A stretch of DNA of 49,330 bases, taken from contig DVDX01000029.1 of NCBI GenBank assembly GCA_015295985.1, positions 1-49,330 on the forward strand, in the 5' to 3' direction. The notes below the pieces were generated by a model that worked only from the letters and a program-made list of their open reading frames with translations, did not search any database and was not told the DNA's origin. Positions within the stretch are counted from its first letter, which is position 1. Every line of letters starts with the position of its first letter. Made by a program: the position numbers and the translations under genes. Positions 8,114-16,134 of this stretch are shown piece by piece. The DNA comes from Synechococcus sp. M44_DOE_062. GTDB lineage: Bacteria; Cyanobacteriota; Cyanobacteriia; Thermostichales; Thermostichaceae.

Positions 8114-8867
8114 CCCAAATACTGAGTTTTCTAATTTTCCTGCGTTCAATTCGCCCTCAACTGGGATCCCAACCGCCAAGGAAGAAACCAGCTGTTCCTC
8201 TCTTGCCTCTGGAACCCCAACAAAACACTGCCTTTTGCGCAAAAAAGTCCTCAACGTAGCCAGCTATCGAAATGGCTACTTGCCAGCCTACCAATTAAAG
8301 TTAGGAAGCCTGACATCTCACTCTTTCCTTCGCGTAGGCGGGCTGTAGATCTTGGTAGATCTTGGTGCAACAGCACCCAAAATTTACTCTCTCCCGGCCA
8401 ACTGGCTCAGAGTCTTGCTTGGGTTCTTGGACTTATTTCTACTGCTGAGGAGTACCGAAAGCTTGTGGGAGCAACGCCGGGAAAATGCTCAGGATAACGA
8501 AAGCAGAAACAAGCTAAAGCCAAGACAGTTACCATCTGTACCTCGCAGATGTTGTGAAGTTTAGAAAAACCATCGGTGGGCATTCTGACTGACACGGTTT
8601 TGGGGGACAAGATCTGGATCGGCAGCGAATGACTCTAGAGATTTGCTGCAGGACTTCTCCTAAACCGGATCACAGCTGCGGGACAGCGACAGATTCTCAC
8701 TGCTCTTTCCCCGTTTCCTCTGGCGGCTGATCCCCGTCAGAACCGATAGCTGAGCTACATCGTATCACGGAGTTCAGAGACGGGAGTAGAGCGCTTCAAT
8801 CATCACCAAGCCAGCAGCCTTTGGAGCTGTCAGACCTTACCTGAACGCGCCGTAAAGCCCCTGTCTA

Positions 8868-8887
8868 AGCACTCTGCACCGCTAGGG
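8868..8887 (-). repeat. Interspersed 20-bp repeat, minus-strand copy
   Basis: Read on the minus strand this is CCCTAGCGGTGCAGAGTGCT, matching the core TAGCGGTGCAGAG of the repeat family. It lies 65 bp from the decayed ftsE tail, near one edge of the inserted metE segment. Confidence 0.65.
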
Positions 8888-8951
8888 TAAGTAGGCAGGG
8901 GATACATAAGGCGCACTGCTTTTTTCATCGGTCATTCGCCGTTATGTTGAT

Positions 8952-9019
8952 TACCTGGTAAGCGGGCCAGCCACCGGGTGATGCCCATGGAGGGAGGGCG
9001 CCTGTATGATCTCCACTGA
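8952..9019 (+). pseudogene. Decayed duplicate of the ftsE 3' end
   Basis: This stretch aligns with the last 22 codons of ftsE. After TACCTGGT one base is missing, and the restored frame then reads RASHRVMPMEGGRLYDLH and TGA, against RAGHRVVRMEGGRLYDLR in the intact gene. The similarity runs on into the spacer on both sides of the stop (9020-9080 against 5338-5398). By eye there are about 14 differences in roughly 105 aligned bases. It marks the right border of the segment that carries metE. Confidence 0.85.
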
Positions 9020-9102
9020 GGGGCTGCCGGGATCCCTATTTTGCTCTGCACAGGCTTTGCTGAAACCCTGGGAGCGGGGGATCTTGAGCGCATTGTTGGA
9101 CG

Positions 9103-10023
9103 GTGAATACCATGCAATCTCTCTCCCGACTTCTCAATAAGATTCGCTACCTCCTACAGGAGACTTTTTTAGGGTTGCGGCGGGGAGGCTGGCTGAATTG
9201 GGCTGCGGTGAGCACCCTGCTGGTGTTGCTGTTCCTGGTGGGGATCGGCCTTGAGCTGTCCTGGGGCGTGGATGCAACGGTGCAGTCTCTGGGGGGGCAA
9301 CTGGAGATCTCCGTCTATCTGGAGCCGGAACGACAGGGGGTGGAACTGCAACCCCAGGTTGCCCAACTGCCTCATGTGGCCGAGGTGAAGGTCATCACCA
9401 AAGACCAGGCTTGGCGCACCCTCTTGATCGAGATGGGGATCCAGGACGAGGCAGCCATGGAAACCCAGTTGGGGGAGAACCCCTTGGTGGATGCTCTGCG
9501 GGTTAAGGCGGATTCCACCGAAGCCTTGGGGGAAGTGGCGGAGCGGATTCGCCAACTGGAAGGGGTGGATGAGGTGTACTACGGCGACCGCATTGTGGAG
9601 CAACTGGCCCAGATCCAGGACATGCTGCGGCTGGGATCCCTGACCCTCACCGGCGTGTTGGCCTTGACGGCGGTGGCAGTCATCACCACCACCATTCGCC
9701 TCATCGTCATGGCGCGGCGGCGGGAGATCGAGGTGATGCAGTTGGTGGGGGCGACGGCGGCCTGGATTTACTTGCCCTTTATTTTGCAAGGGTGCCTGTT
9801 TGGGGTGATCAGCGCAGTGGGAGCTTGGGGATTGGTCTTGGGATCCCAGCAGTTACTGCAGGAGCTGCTGGAGCAGTTGATTGCCTTGCCCTTCCTCAAG
9901 GTGATGCAGGCAGAGCGCAGCCAACTGGAGTTTTGGTTTTTGCCACTGATGTTATTGGGGATGGGGGTTTTTCTGGGCACCACCAGCAGCTTAATCGCGG
10001 TGCGTAAGTCAGCAGGGCGCTGA
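9103..10023 (+). CDS. ftsX: Cell-division membrane protein FtsX
   Basis: Permease-like partner of FtsE that transmits ATPase movement to periplasmic cell-wall hydrolases at the septum. The 306 residues show the FtsX plan: a cytoplasmic N terminus with ETFLGLRRGGWLNWAA, one span at about 28-48, a periplasmic domain of some 110 residues (ISVYLEP, VKVITKDQAW, VDEVYYGDRIVEQL), and three further spans at about 180-200, 222-250 and 280-298 separated by RRREIEVMQLVGA. The frame opens with GTG at 9103; the ATG at 9112 is the alternative. Its normal promoter context next to ftsE is lost, since 3.7 kb of metE-containing DNA intervenes, so it must be expressed from sequence within or at the end of that segment. 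Confidence 0.93.
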   Translation: MNTMQSLSRLLNKIRYLLQETFLGLRRGGWLNWAAVSTLLVLLFLVGIGLELSWGVDATVQSLGGQLEISVYLEPERQGVELQPQVAQLPHVAEVKVITKDQAWRTLLIEMGIQDEAAMETQLGENPLVDALRVKADSTEALGEVAERIRQLEGVDEVYYGDRIVEQLAQIQDMLRLGSLTLTGVLALTAVAVITTTIRLIVMARRREIEVMQLVGATAAWIYLPFILQGCLFGVISAVGAWGLVLGSQQLLQELLEQLIALPFLKVMQAERSQLEFWFLPLMLLGMGVFLGTTSSLIAVRKSAGR

Positions 10024-10074
10024 GGCGCACCGGCAGGAATGCTGAGGAAGACCCTACTGCTGCGCAACACTTTC

Positions 10075-10094
10075 GCGTCAACGGTGCCCAGCCC
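10075..10094 (+). repeat. Degenerate interspersed repeat between ftsX and rpoZ
   Basis: GCGTCAACGGTGCCCAGCCC matches the repeat consensus at 15 of 20 positions. It is preceded by CAACACTTTC, the counterpart of the CACTCTC linker in the tandem array at the left edge, so this is probably an old copy of the same 24-bp unit. Confidence 0.5.
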
Positions 10095-10188
10095 TTTGCA
10101 AATACAAGAACTAGAGGGTTCTTTGCTAGGATTGGGATCCCCGTGGCAATAAAATTAAGACCAAGATCAAGCCAAGTTCAAGACTGCA

Positions 10189-10431
10189 ATGATGGCTGCC
10201 TACAAGAATCAACTGGCTATTGACAACGACGAGCTGATGCGTCGGGTAGAGGCTTTGATCAACGCTTCCAAAAATCGCTACCGCATCACGGTACAGGTGG
10301 CCAACCGCGCCAAGCGCCGCCGCTACGAGGATCCGGACGATATAGAAGATGGCTGGATGAAGCCAATTCGCCGCGCCGTCATCGAAATGTCGGATGAGCT
10401 GACCGAGCCGGAAATCATCGGCGACGAGTAG
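10189..10431 (+). CDS. rpoZ: RNA polymerase omega subunit
   Basis: An 80-residue protein matching the cyanobacterial omega subunit (Ycf61 type), which helps to assemble and stabilise RNA polymerase and supports recruitment of the primary sigma factor in cyanobacteria. Recognisable segments are [20 protein letters not shown] and [14 protein letters not shown], the helix that wraps the beta-prime C terminus, followed by the acidic tail. The frame begins with two consecutive ATG codons (10189 and 10192) and either may be used. It lies alone, between ftsX upstream and a convergent channel gene. Confidence 0.93.
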   Translation: MMAAYKNQLAIDNDELMRRVEALINASKNRYRITVQVANRAKRRRYEDPDDIEDGWMKPIRRAVIEMSDELTEPEIIGDE

Positions 10432-10515
10432 TCGTTAGACCTGCAATCTGCTGGCGCGACCGCCCTGTTGAAACTGCTAGCTCAGCGGCTGGGGGTGGGA
10501 GCCCTCGGTAGCTAT

Positions 10516-11625
10516 CTATTTCGTCAAGTCGCTTGCAACGGGATCCCTTTCCCGCAGGCGGGCGTCGAGCCGCGATTCCATTAGGTGCAGCAGGCGGTGA
10601 GTCTCCTCTGGGCTGAGGCCCTGGATGCGCATCTCCAAGGGGCTGTGGAACCAGAGGGTCTGCTGCGGGAAAGGAATCTGGATCCCTGCTTGATCGAAGG
10701 CGTGTTTGAGGCGACGGCGGTATTCCCGCGCCACCCTCCACTGCTGCAGGGGCTGCACCTTGATCCAAACACGCAACGTGATCCCCCGCTCCCCCAGATC
10801 ATCGACACCGTGCATTTCGGGGGGCTCGAGGATTTGTTCCCGCCAAGCTGGATCCCGGTACATTTGCAGAGCCACCTGCTCGGTGATGCGTATTGCCTGT
10901 TCCAAGTCGTTTTCATAGGCGATCACGATCCCCAAATCCACCCGTGACCAGCCGTTGGAGAGGTTTTCCACCACTCGAATGGCACTGTTGGGAATAGAGA
11001 TCAAGCTGCCTTCGGTGTTGCGCAACTGGGTTAGCCGCAGATCCATGTGTTCCACGAGGCCGCCCCGCCCGTCCACCACGATCACATCCCCTTCAGCAAA
11101 TTGATCTTCAATCAAAATCAACAGCCCATTGATCACATCTTTGATCAGATCCTGAGCAGCCAGGGAAATCCCCAGGCCAATAAAGCCCAAGCTGGCCACC
11201 AAGGGACCAATGTTGACCCCCACCGAGGCCAGGCCAGCCAGGGATCCGAGCAAAACCAGGGTAGTGGCTGCAACTCCTTTAGAGACGCCGGCAAAGGTGC
11301 TGAGGCGTTTGCTGAGGCGATAGGTGGAGGCATTTTGCCACTGCTCTTGGCGCAGGGCAGCAAAGAGGTTATCCAGCACCAGTCCACTCAGCCAAACACT
11401 GCCATAGGTGGCTAGGCCCACCCCTACCAACCGCAAGAGGGGGCCGCGCAGCGAAACCAGGAAAAACGTTTGCAGGGGTCGCGTTTGCGGGAAAAGGCCC
11501 AAACTCACCCCAACTCCGCCCACCCACAGGCCAATTTGCACCAGGCGCAGCAGGCGAATTTGCAGCTCCAAATAGGACTTCTGCCGTTTGCGTCCGGCTT
11601 GTTGTTCGACCAAGACGGGATCCAC
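10516..11625 (-). CDS. MscS-type mechanosensitive channel, C-terminal part (frameshifted)
   Basis: Channel part of a small-conductance mechanosensitive channel that releases solutes when membrane tension rises. It has several spans in residues 25-190, the pore-lining glycine/alanine-rich helix (ASLGFIGLGISLAAQDLIKD), the MscS beta domain (GDVIVVDGRGGLVEHMDLRL, then TEGSLISIPNSAI) and a C-terminal alpha/beta domain. In frame upstream of the GTG at 11625 the reading continues as a charged coiled-coil (QRERRRLQQKRDALQTEYQ) up to the end of the next gene, so this is not a natural N terminus. The two frames join if the run of five C at 11750-11754 had one more base. See the separate N-terminal part. 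Confidence 0.88.
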   Translation of the reverse strand: MDPVLVEQQAGRKRQKSYLELQIRLLRLVQIGLWVGGVGVSLGLFPQTRPLQTFFLVSLRGPLLRLVGVGLATYGSVWLSGLVLDNLFAALRQEQWQNASTYRLSKRLSTFAGVSKGVAATTLVLLGSLAGLASVGVNIGPLVASLGFIGLGISLAAQDLIKDVINGLLILIEDQFAEGDVIVVDGRGGLVEHMDLRLTQLRNTEGSLISIPNSAIRVVENLSNGWSRVDLGIVIAYENDLEQAIRITEQVALQMYRDPAWREQILEPPEMHGVDDLGERGITLRVWIKVQPLQQWRVAREYRRRLKHAFDQAGIQIPFPQQTLWFHSPLEMRIQGLSPEETHRLLHLMESRLDARLRERDPVASDLTK

Positions 11626-11744
11626 ACCCGGCTGCTCTTCCGCCGCTAGGTGCTCCTGAACCTCTGCTTGGATGGTCTGGTATTCCGTCTGCAGGGCATC
11701 GCGTTTTTGCTGCAGCCGTCGCCGTTCTCGCTGACAAAGTTGGC

Positions 11745-12371
11745 TCAGGCCCCCACCACAGCCAGGAGGCCGAGGGCAATCATCGCTTGGCGGCGCAAAA
11801 ATTGCGGCTGCCGTTCCCGTTGTGAGGTGCGCAGCGCTTCCTCAACAATGCCGGCTACCTGCTCAGCCCAGTCCATGGGTTGGGCGCCCTGAAATTGAGC
11901 ATCGAGGGAGGTGATGGTCAGCAAATGTCGCCCATTCACCCGGATAACAGGCTGGTTGGTCTGGCCGTCCAGGGTGACTTCAACCTGCAGCGCCTCTGGA
12001 TCGAAGCCAGCACTGACCAACTGATGTAAGGTCTGTTCAATGGAGCGCACCCGCTGCGACACCGGAGGCAGGTTGCCGGGATCCCCCTGCGGAGCGGTAA
12101 CCACGAACAAACGCCGCCCATCCAGCATCACGGCCTCCGCCTGCATAGAGGGGGTGGGGAGGCTCAGCGCTTGCCGCAGCTCTTCTAGGGCATTCAAACG
12201 GTTGAGCAAAGGCAGGTTGGAGACAGTGCCGTTGTTTTCAGCAGTTTCCTGCCCCCATGCAGGCCCGCCTGTGGGGAATAGGGCAAGGGATGCACTGAAA
12301 AGGAGAGGCCACAATAGGGATCCTGTTTTCCCCGGCTTCGGCCTGTCTACCATTCGCAGTTTGCGCAGCAT
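11745..12371 (-). CDS. MscS-type channel, N-terminal part (frameshifted)
   Basis: The first 208 residues of the same channel gene: a signal peptide (hydrophobic residues 18-35, PAWGQE cleavage-like site), an exported domain with the LDGRRLFVVTAP and VRSIEQTLHQL segments that precede many cyanobacterial MscS channels, and the start of a membrane helix (RRQAMIALGLLAVVGA) where a TGA stops it. The stop follows a run of five G on the coding strand (11750-11754). Adding one base there restores an open frame through the coiled-coil into the channel domain. The break is therefore a one-base loss, a sequencing error, or conceivably programmed slippage. Confidence 0.8.
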   Translation of the reverse strand: MLRKLRMVDRPKPGKTGSLLWPLLFSASLALFPTGGPAWGQETAENNGTVSNLPLLNRLNALEELRQALSLPTPSMQAEAVMLDGRRLFVVTAPQGDPGNLPPVSQRVRSIEQTLHQLVSAGFDPEALQVEVTLDGQTNQPVIRVNGRHLLTITSLDAQFQGAQPMDWAEQVAGIVEEALRTSQRERQPQFLRRQAMIALGLLAVVGA

Positions 12372-12382
12372 GAGCCATTCAC

Positions 12383-12400
12383 TTCAGCGGTGCAGAGCAC
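12383..12400 (+). repeat. Interspersed 20-bp repeat upstream of the channel gene
   Basis: TTCAGCGGTGCAGAGCAC carries the full AGCGGTGCAGAGCAC core. It lies between the end of the antiporter gene and the start of the frameshifted channel gene, so it may form part of the channel gene's leader. Confidence 0.75.
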
Positions 12401-12410
12401 CTGAACAATC

Positions 12411-13607
12411 TCACTCCAGAAAGAAGAAGGCAATCCCGAGGATGGCATAGGTGGCCAAGAGGAGTAGCCCTTCCAGCCAGTTGGAGCGCCCATCGCTGCT
12501 GACGGAATTGATCAGCAGCACTGAGACGGCAATGGCCACCAACTCCACCATGCCGAAACTGAAGTTCATGGGCTGATGCAGCACATCCCCGGCCAGCACC
12601 AGCAGAGGTGCCACAAACAGGGCAATTTGCATCGTTGAGCCCAATGCCACCGAGAAGGACAGATCCATCTTGTCTTTCATGGCCACTGTGATGGCCGTCG
12701 CATGTTCTGCCGCGTTGCCAATAATCGGCAACAAAATCACCCCCATAAACAGCGACGTCATGTGAAAGTGTTTCAGCGTATCTTCCAGGGTGCTCACCAG
12801 CAGTTCCGACTCCAGGGCCACCAGCACCGTCAACCCCAAGAGGGCCAGCACCCAAAACCCCAAACCGGCCTGCTCGGGCGGAGCCGTCAACACCTGGGGA
12901 ATGGATCCCTCCGCCTGCAAAACCGGATTGAGGGCCAGGCGGCTGGCCGCCTCATCTTCTGCGGCTTCCGCTTCGTGAAGGGTGTAGAGGTAACTGTGGG
13001 TTTTGAGGGAAAACAGCAAGGTAAGACCGTAAACCCCGATCAGCACCAGGGCTACCGCCGTGGACAGCTCTTGGATAGAGATCTCTCCCAAGTTGGCATC
13101 GGCATAGGTGACCACGCTGGGCAGGATCAAGGCCACCACCGCCAGGTTCATCACCGAGGCATTCATGCGGGCCACCTCGGGTCGAAAGCTCTGCTCCCGA
13201 AACTTGATCCCGCCCAAAAACATGGCCAAGCCAGCCACCAAGAGCAGGTTGCTGATGATCGCGCCGGTGATGGAGGCTTTTACCACATCCACCAGCCCCG
13301 CCCGCAGTGCCACCAAGCCGATGATCAACTCTGCCGCATTGCCAAAGGTGGCGTTGATCAGCCCCCCGACTGTCGGCCCTGTCAAGGCCGCGATCTCTTC
13401 CGTAGCCTGACCCATAAACTTTGCCAAGGCCACCACCGCCAAAGCCGCACAGAGGAAGACCAGGTTGGGATCCCAGCCCCGGAAGTGCCCCACCCAAGAT
13501 AGGGGAACCCCCAACAGCAGCAGGAACATTATGCTGTTCAGACCTCTCTGCCAACCTGCCGCAGAGCGATCCGGCGAAACCAAAGGATTTGCATTAGCCA
13601 GGGTCAT
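12411..13607 (-). CDS. Calcium/proton antiporter (CaCA superfamily, Cax type)
   Basis: A 398-residue membrane antiporter that expels Ca2+ from the cytoplasm in exchange for protons. It has the two-repeat CaCA structure with the ion-binding signatures GGLINATFGNAAELIIG (about residues 80-97) and PIIGNAAEHATAITVAMKDK in the second half; the acidic cytoplasmic stretch between them (AEAAEDEAASRL) is typical of Cax proteins. About eleven membrane spans are predicted. The ATG at 13607 has no clear ribosome site in front. Homologues in cyanobacteria contribute to salt and alkaline tolerance. The channel gene that follows on the same strand is 40 bp away, so the two could be cotranscribed as ion-homeostasis functions. 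Confidence 0.93.
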   Translation of the reverse strand: MTLANANPLVSPDRSAAGWQRGLNSIMFLLLLGVPLSWVGHFRGWDPNLVFLCAALAVVALAKFMGQATEEIAALTGPTVGGLINATFGNAAELIIGLVALRAGLVDVVKASITGAIISNLLLVAGLAMFLGGIKFREQSFRPEVARMNASVMNLAVVALILPSVVTYADANLGEISIQELSTAVALVLIGVYGLTLLFSLKTHSYLYTLHEAEAAEDEAASRLALNPVLQAEGSIPQVLTAPPEQAGLGFWVLALLGLTVLVALESELLVSTLEDTLKHFHMTSLFMGVILLPIIGNAAEHATAITVAMKDKMDLSFSVALGSTMQIALFVAPLLVLAGDVLHQPMNFSFGMVELVAIAVSVLLINSVSSDGRSNWLEGLLLLATYAILGIAFFFLE

Positions 13608-13739
13608 GATTCACAAGAGGAGAAAAGGTAGCGACGGTAGAGGCTGTTTGGATTTCGGGGAGCCAGATCCCCCATGGCCAGGAGTGACCATCTCCAAGAG
13701 TCTAACGGCTGCGAGGGGAGGTTGGATAGGTGCTGCTGG

Positions 13740-14510
13740 CTAGAGGGAGATAACCCGGTTGCGCTGCAACTGCCGGGCGATCTCGGCTCCCAGTTGATCA
13801 GGCAGGCGCTGGGGATCGGTGATTTTCAAAAAACTGCTGCCCTCCACCTCAAAGGGAAAGGATCCCTCGATGCCGTCGCGGGGGAGTTGTACCAGCAGCA
13901 ATTGTTCAGGGCGCTTCGATTGCAGGGCATAGCCCAACTCCAGACAGACCTGGGGGCTGGGTAGGGGACGCCCCCGGCTATTCACCTGCACAGGGGTCAC
14001 ATCGGCCACCACCAGCAACGCGTGCTTGAGCTTGCGAATCAAGGCCGCGTCAATGAGCGGGGTCTCAGCCTCGGCAGGAAGGGATCCCTGAAGCTGTAGA
14101 GGCACAACCGGTCTGTGGTTGCGATTGAGGGTCTCGACCACGGCTTGCAATGCCCGCTGCAGAGTGGCGCTGGAGTCGGGGTAATCCGATTGGCCGCAGA
14201 AGTAGATGACAGGCTCCGTCATGTTCAGGGTAGCCCGCTTATTAAAATAGATCTCGCGGCTAATCAAATCGAGGTTGGAGATGCTGTAGGCGCCGCTGCC
14301 CTCGATGTAAAACTCCACCGGCTCTCCTTCCAGGTAGCGCTGCCACCACAGGGAAGCCTTCACCTGCTCCACATCGTCGAGAAAGTCGGCCCGCATCGCC
14401 GTTTTCAGGAGGCCGGTACGGCTCAGGCGCAGGTCGGGGGCCCTCTGTTGAACTTGAGAAGCAGACAACACTGAATCCAAATACCAGGCTTTCAGGACGA
14501 TGATCGCCAT
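13740..14510 (-). CDS. Conserved cyanobacterial protein with a possible TIR-like/nucleotide-binding C-terminal half
   Basis: A 256-residue soluble protein that I do not recognise as a named family. The N-terminal 90 residues are mixed and contain many aromatic residues (SLWWQRYLEGEPVEFYIEGS). From about residue 100 an alternating alpha/beta pattern begins (EPVIYFCGQSDYPDSSATLQ), followed by ALLVVADVTPV and SPQVCLELGYALQSKRPEQL. That order, a DVT strand end and then an ELGYAL helix with a hydrophobic strand after it, is like the nucleotide-binding fold of TIR-like and deoxyribosyltransferase-like domains, where the Glu of ELG is catalytic. The assignment is an inference from pattern only. It shares its orientation with the antiporter and coaBC genes. 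Confidence 0.6.
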   Translation of the reverse strand: MAIIVLKAWYLDSVLSASQVQQRAPDLRLSRTGLLKTAMRADFLDDVEQVKASLWWQRYLEGEPVEFYIEGSGAYSISNLDLISREIYFNKRATLNMTEPVIYFCGQSDYPDSSATLQRALQAVVETLNRNHRPVVPLQLQGSLPAEAETPLIDAALIRKLKHALLVVADVTPVQVNSRGRPLPSPQVCLELGYALQSKRPEQLLLVQLPRDGIEGSFPFEVEGSSFLKITDPQRLPDQLGAEIARQLQRNRVISL

Positions 14511-14578
14511 GGGATCCCTCTGCGCTTAGCCTCAAAGGTACCTAATTTTTGGCGAGATCGTTAATCGTGGTGTCGAAG

Positions 14579-15808
14579 TTAGCCCAACTCCAATTGCAGA
14601 GCCAGATCCAGCAGCCGGTGGGCCAGGGTTGGCTTGGCTGCCAATGGGAGCCGTTCTGGGCTTCCTTGCTGGGGGATCCAATAGCCTTGGTTGTGGCTGC
14701 TGCCAAAGCCGCTGTCGGGTTGGTCGATGGGGTTGGCCACAATGGCATCCAAACCCTTTTGGCGGAGCTTCTCTCTGGCCGGTGGTAAGGGATCCCCACT
14801 TTGGGCAGCAAAGCCGATGAGGCGTTGGCCAGGGCGTTTGTTGCCAGCCAAAGCTGCCACCAGGTCAGGGATCGGCTCCAACGGCAACATCTGAGGTAGA
14901 TCGGCTTTGGGTAGCTTCCCTGCGTAAACCTGGGCGGGGCGCACATCCCCCACAGCAGCAGCCATCCACAAAAGATCCGCCTGGGGAAATTCCGCCTGCA
15001 AAGCCGCCTCCAGTTGGGCTGCTGTTTCCACCCGAATGGCCCGAATGCCAAAGGGTTCCGGCTCAAAAGGGATCCCCAACGGCCCATGGGCCAGCGTCAC
15101 CGTCGCCCCCCGGCAGGCTGCCGCCACCGCCAATGCCACGCCCATCCGACCGCTGGCCGGATTGCCGATAAAACGCACTGTGTCAATGGGCTCCCGTGTC
15201 CCCCCCGCCGTCACCAACACCCGCTTGCCTTGCCAATCTTTTTTCCCCCCTGTCCAGAGCAAAGCCCGCACATACTCCTGCAGCGCCTCCGGCTCCAACA
15301 TGCGCCCTTCCCCCACTGCATCACAGGCCAGGCGGCCACTGGTCGTCGGCAAGGCCCAAAAACGGGGATCTCGCTGCAGCTGCTGCCAATTCTCGGCCAC
15401 CTTCTCCGCCTTCCACATCTGCGTATTCATAGCCGGTGCCACTGCCACCGGACACCGGGAAGCTAAAACCACATTGGTGAGCAAATTATCTGCCAGCCCA
15501 TGAGCCAACTTGCCCAAGGTGTTGGCCGACAAGGGCGCAATGAGGAGAGCCTCTGCCCATTCCCCCAACTCGATGTGCAGCGGTCGCCCTCGTGTTGCCT
15601 GCCAAAAGGCGGCATCAGTGAAAGCCGGTTGGCGAGACAAGGTGGCAAAAGCCAAAGGAGAAATAAAATGTTCCGCAGCTTTTGTCAAAACCACCTTGAT
15701 CTCTGCTCCCTGCTGCGCCAGAGCAGACACCAAAGCTGCCGTTTTGTAGGCAGCAATCCCCCCACTCACCCCAATGAGGAGACGCCGCCCTGACCAAAAG
15801 GGATCCAT
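14579..15808 (-). CDS. coaBC: Bifunctional phosphopantothenoylcysteine decarboxylase / phosphopantothenate-cysteine ligase
   Basis: Makes 4'-phosphopantetheine precursors of coenzyme A: CoaB joins cysteine to phosphopantothenate and CoaC, a flavoprotein, decarboxylates the product. The N-terminal CoaC half shows RRLLIGVSGGIAAYKTAALV, the active-site-like HIELGEWAEALLIAPLSANT and the substrate-clamp APAMNTQMW; the CoaB half begins near residue 190 with GKRVLVTAGGTREPIDTVRF and SGRMGVALA, then FAAQ. The ATG at 15808 gives 409 residues, the usual size; a 52-codon open extension upstream has no family similarity. The C terminus (LAHRLLDLALQLELG) is normal. Confidence 0.95.
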   Translation of the reverse strand: MDPFWSGRRLLIGVSGGIAAYKTAALVSALAQQGAEIKVVLTKAAEHFISPLAFATLSRQPAFTDAAFWQATRGRPLHIELGEWAEALLIAPLSANTLGKLAHGLADNLLTNVVLASRCPVAVAPAMNTQMWKAEKVAENWQQLQRDPRFWALPTTSGRLACDAVGEGRMLEPEALQEYVRALLWTGGKKDWQGKRVLVTAGGTREPIDTVRFIGNPASGRMGVALAVAAACRGATVTLAHGPLGIPFEPEPFGIRAIRVETAAQLEAALQAEFPQADLLWMAAAVGDVRPAQVYAGKLPKADLPQMLPLEPIPDLVAALAGNKRPGQRLIGFAAQSGDPLPPAREKLRQKGLDAIVANPIDQPDSGFGSSHNQGYWIPQQGSPERLPLAAKPTLAHRLLDLALQLELG

Positions 15809-16134
15809 ATCGAGTGACACGCAAACAGCCTTGTTTCCAGTTTCCCTAGTTTTGCTCAATTCCGGCGGCCCTTGCCCAAAGATACTTTGACTCAGACGGA
15901 TGACCCTGTCGAGAATAGGGCCTGAGAGCCTATCATTCCCAATTTCAGCCAAAGTCTCCCCCACAGGTTCTGGCCTTTAGAGGGAATTCCCCACTGCTGT
16001 TTTGCGCAACCACCCCTCAGATCCCATTGCAGTCGCTGACTTATTCCCTCTAATAGGAAGAATTGGATCAAACTCTATTGCAATCGCTGTTTGTTTCTGG
16101 CTACACTAACAGTTGTCCCTAAAACCATCTTGAT
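15809..16134. other. Divergent intergenic region between coaBC and cyabrB
   Basis: About 325 bp separate the two divergent starts. The half nearest cyabrB carries two similar promoter-like arrays (listed separately). The half nearest coaBC is open on the minus strand but shows no recognisable coding sequence; the coaBC promoter presumably lies there. Confidence 0.6.
16027..16107 (+). promoter_or_regulatory. Tandem near-duplicate promoters of cyabrB
   Basis: Two promoter-like arrays are 51 bp apart. The first is TTGCAG (16027) with an 18-base spacer and TAATAG (16051); the second is TTGCAA (16078) with an 18-base spacer and TACACT (16102). Both -35 elements lie in the same 13-base sequence ATTGCARTCGCTG (16026-16038 and 16077-16089). 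The shared sequence could also be an operator, for example for self-regulation by the AbrB product. This comes from sequence only. Confidence 0.5.

Larger units (their letters stand above)
8114..9102. other. Long gene-free segment upstream of metE
   Basis: Nearly 1 kb without a supportable gene. It contains a 10-bp direct repeat (TAGATCTTGG twice, 8346-8365), one minus-strand copy of the interspersed repeat (8868-8887), and the decayed ftsE tail (8952-9019) with its following spacer just before ftsX. The metE promoter must lie here. I looked for the conserved boxes of a cobalamin or SAM riboswitch on the minus strand and found none. Confidence 0.6.

Noticed and set aside
8114-8950. Possible cobalamin or SAM riboswitch upstream of metE
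   Set aside because: The conserved boxes of these classes are not visible on the minus strand.
12702-13502. A 266-codon open frame opposite the Ca2+/H+ antiporter gene
   Set aside because: It lies antisense to a well-supported antiporter and its product is a low-complexity, Gln/His-rich sequence with no domain.
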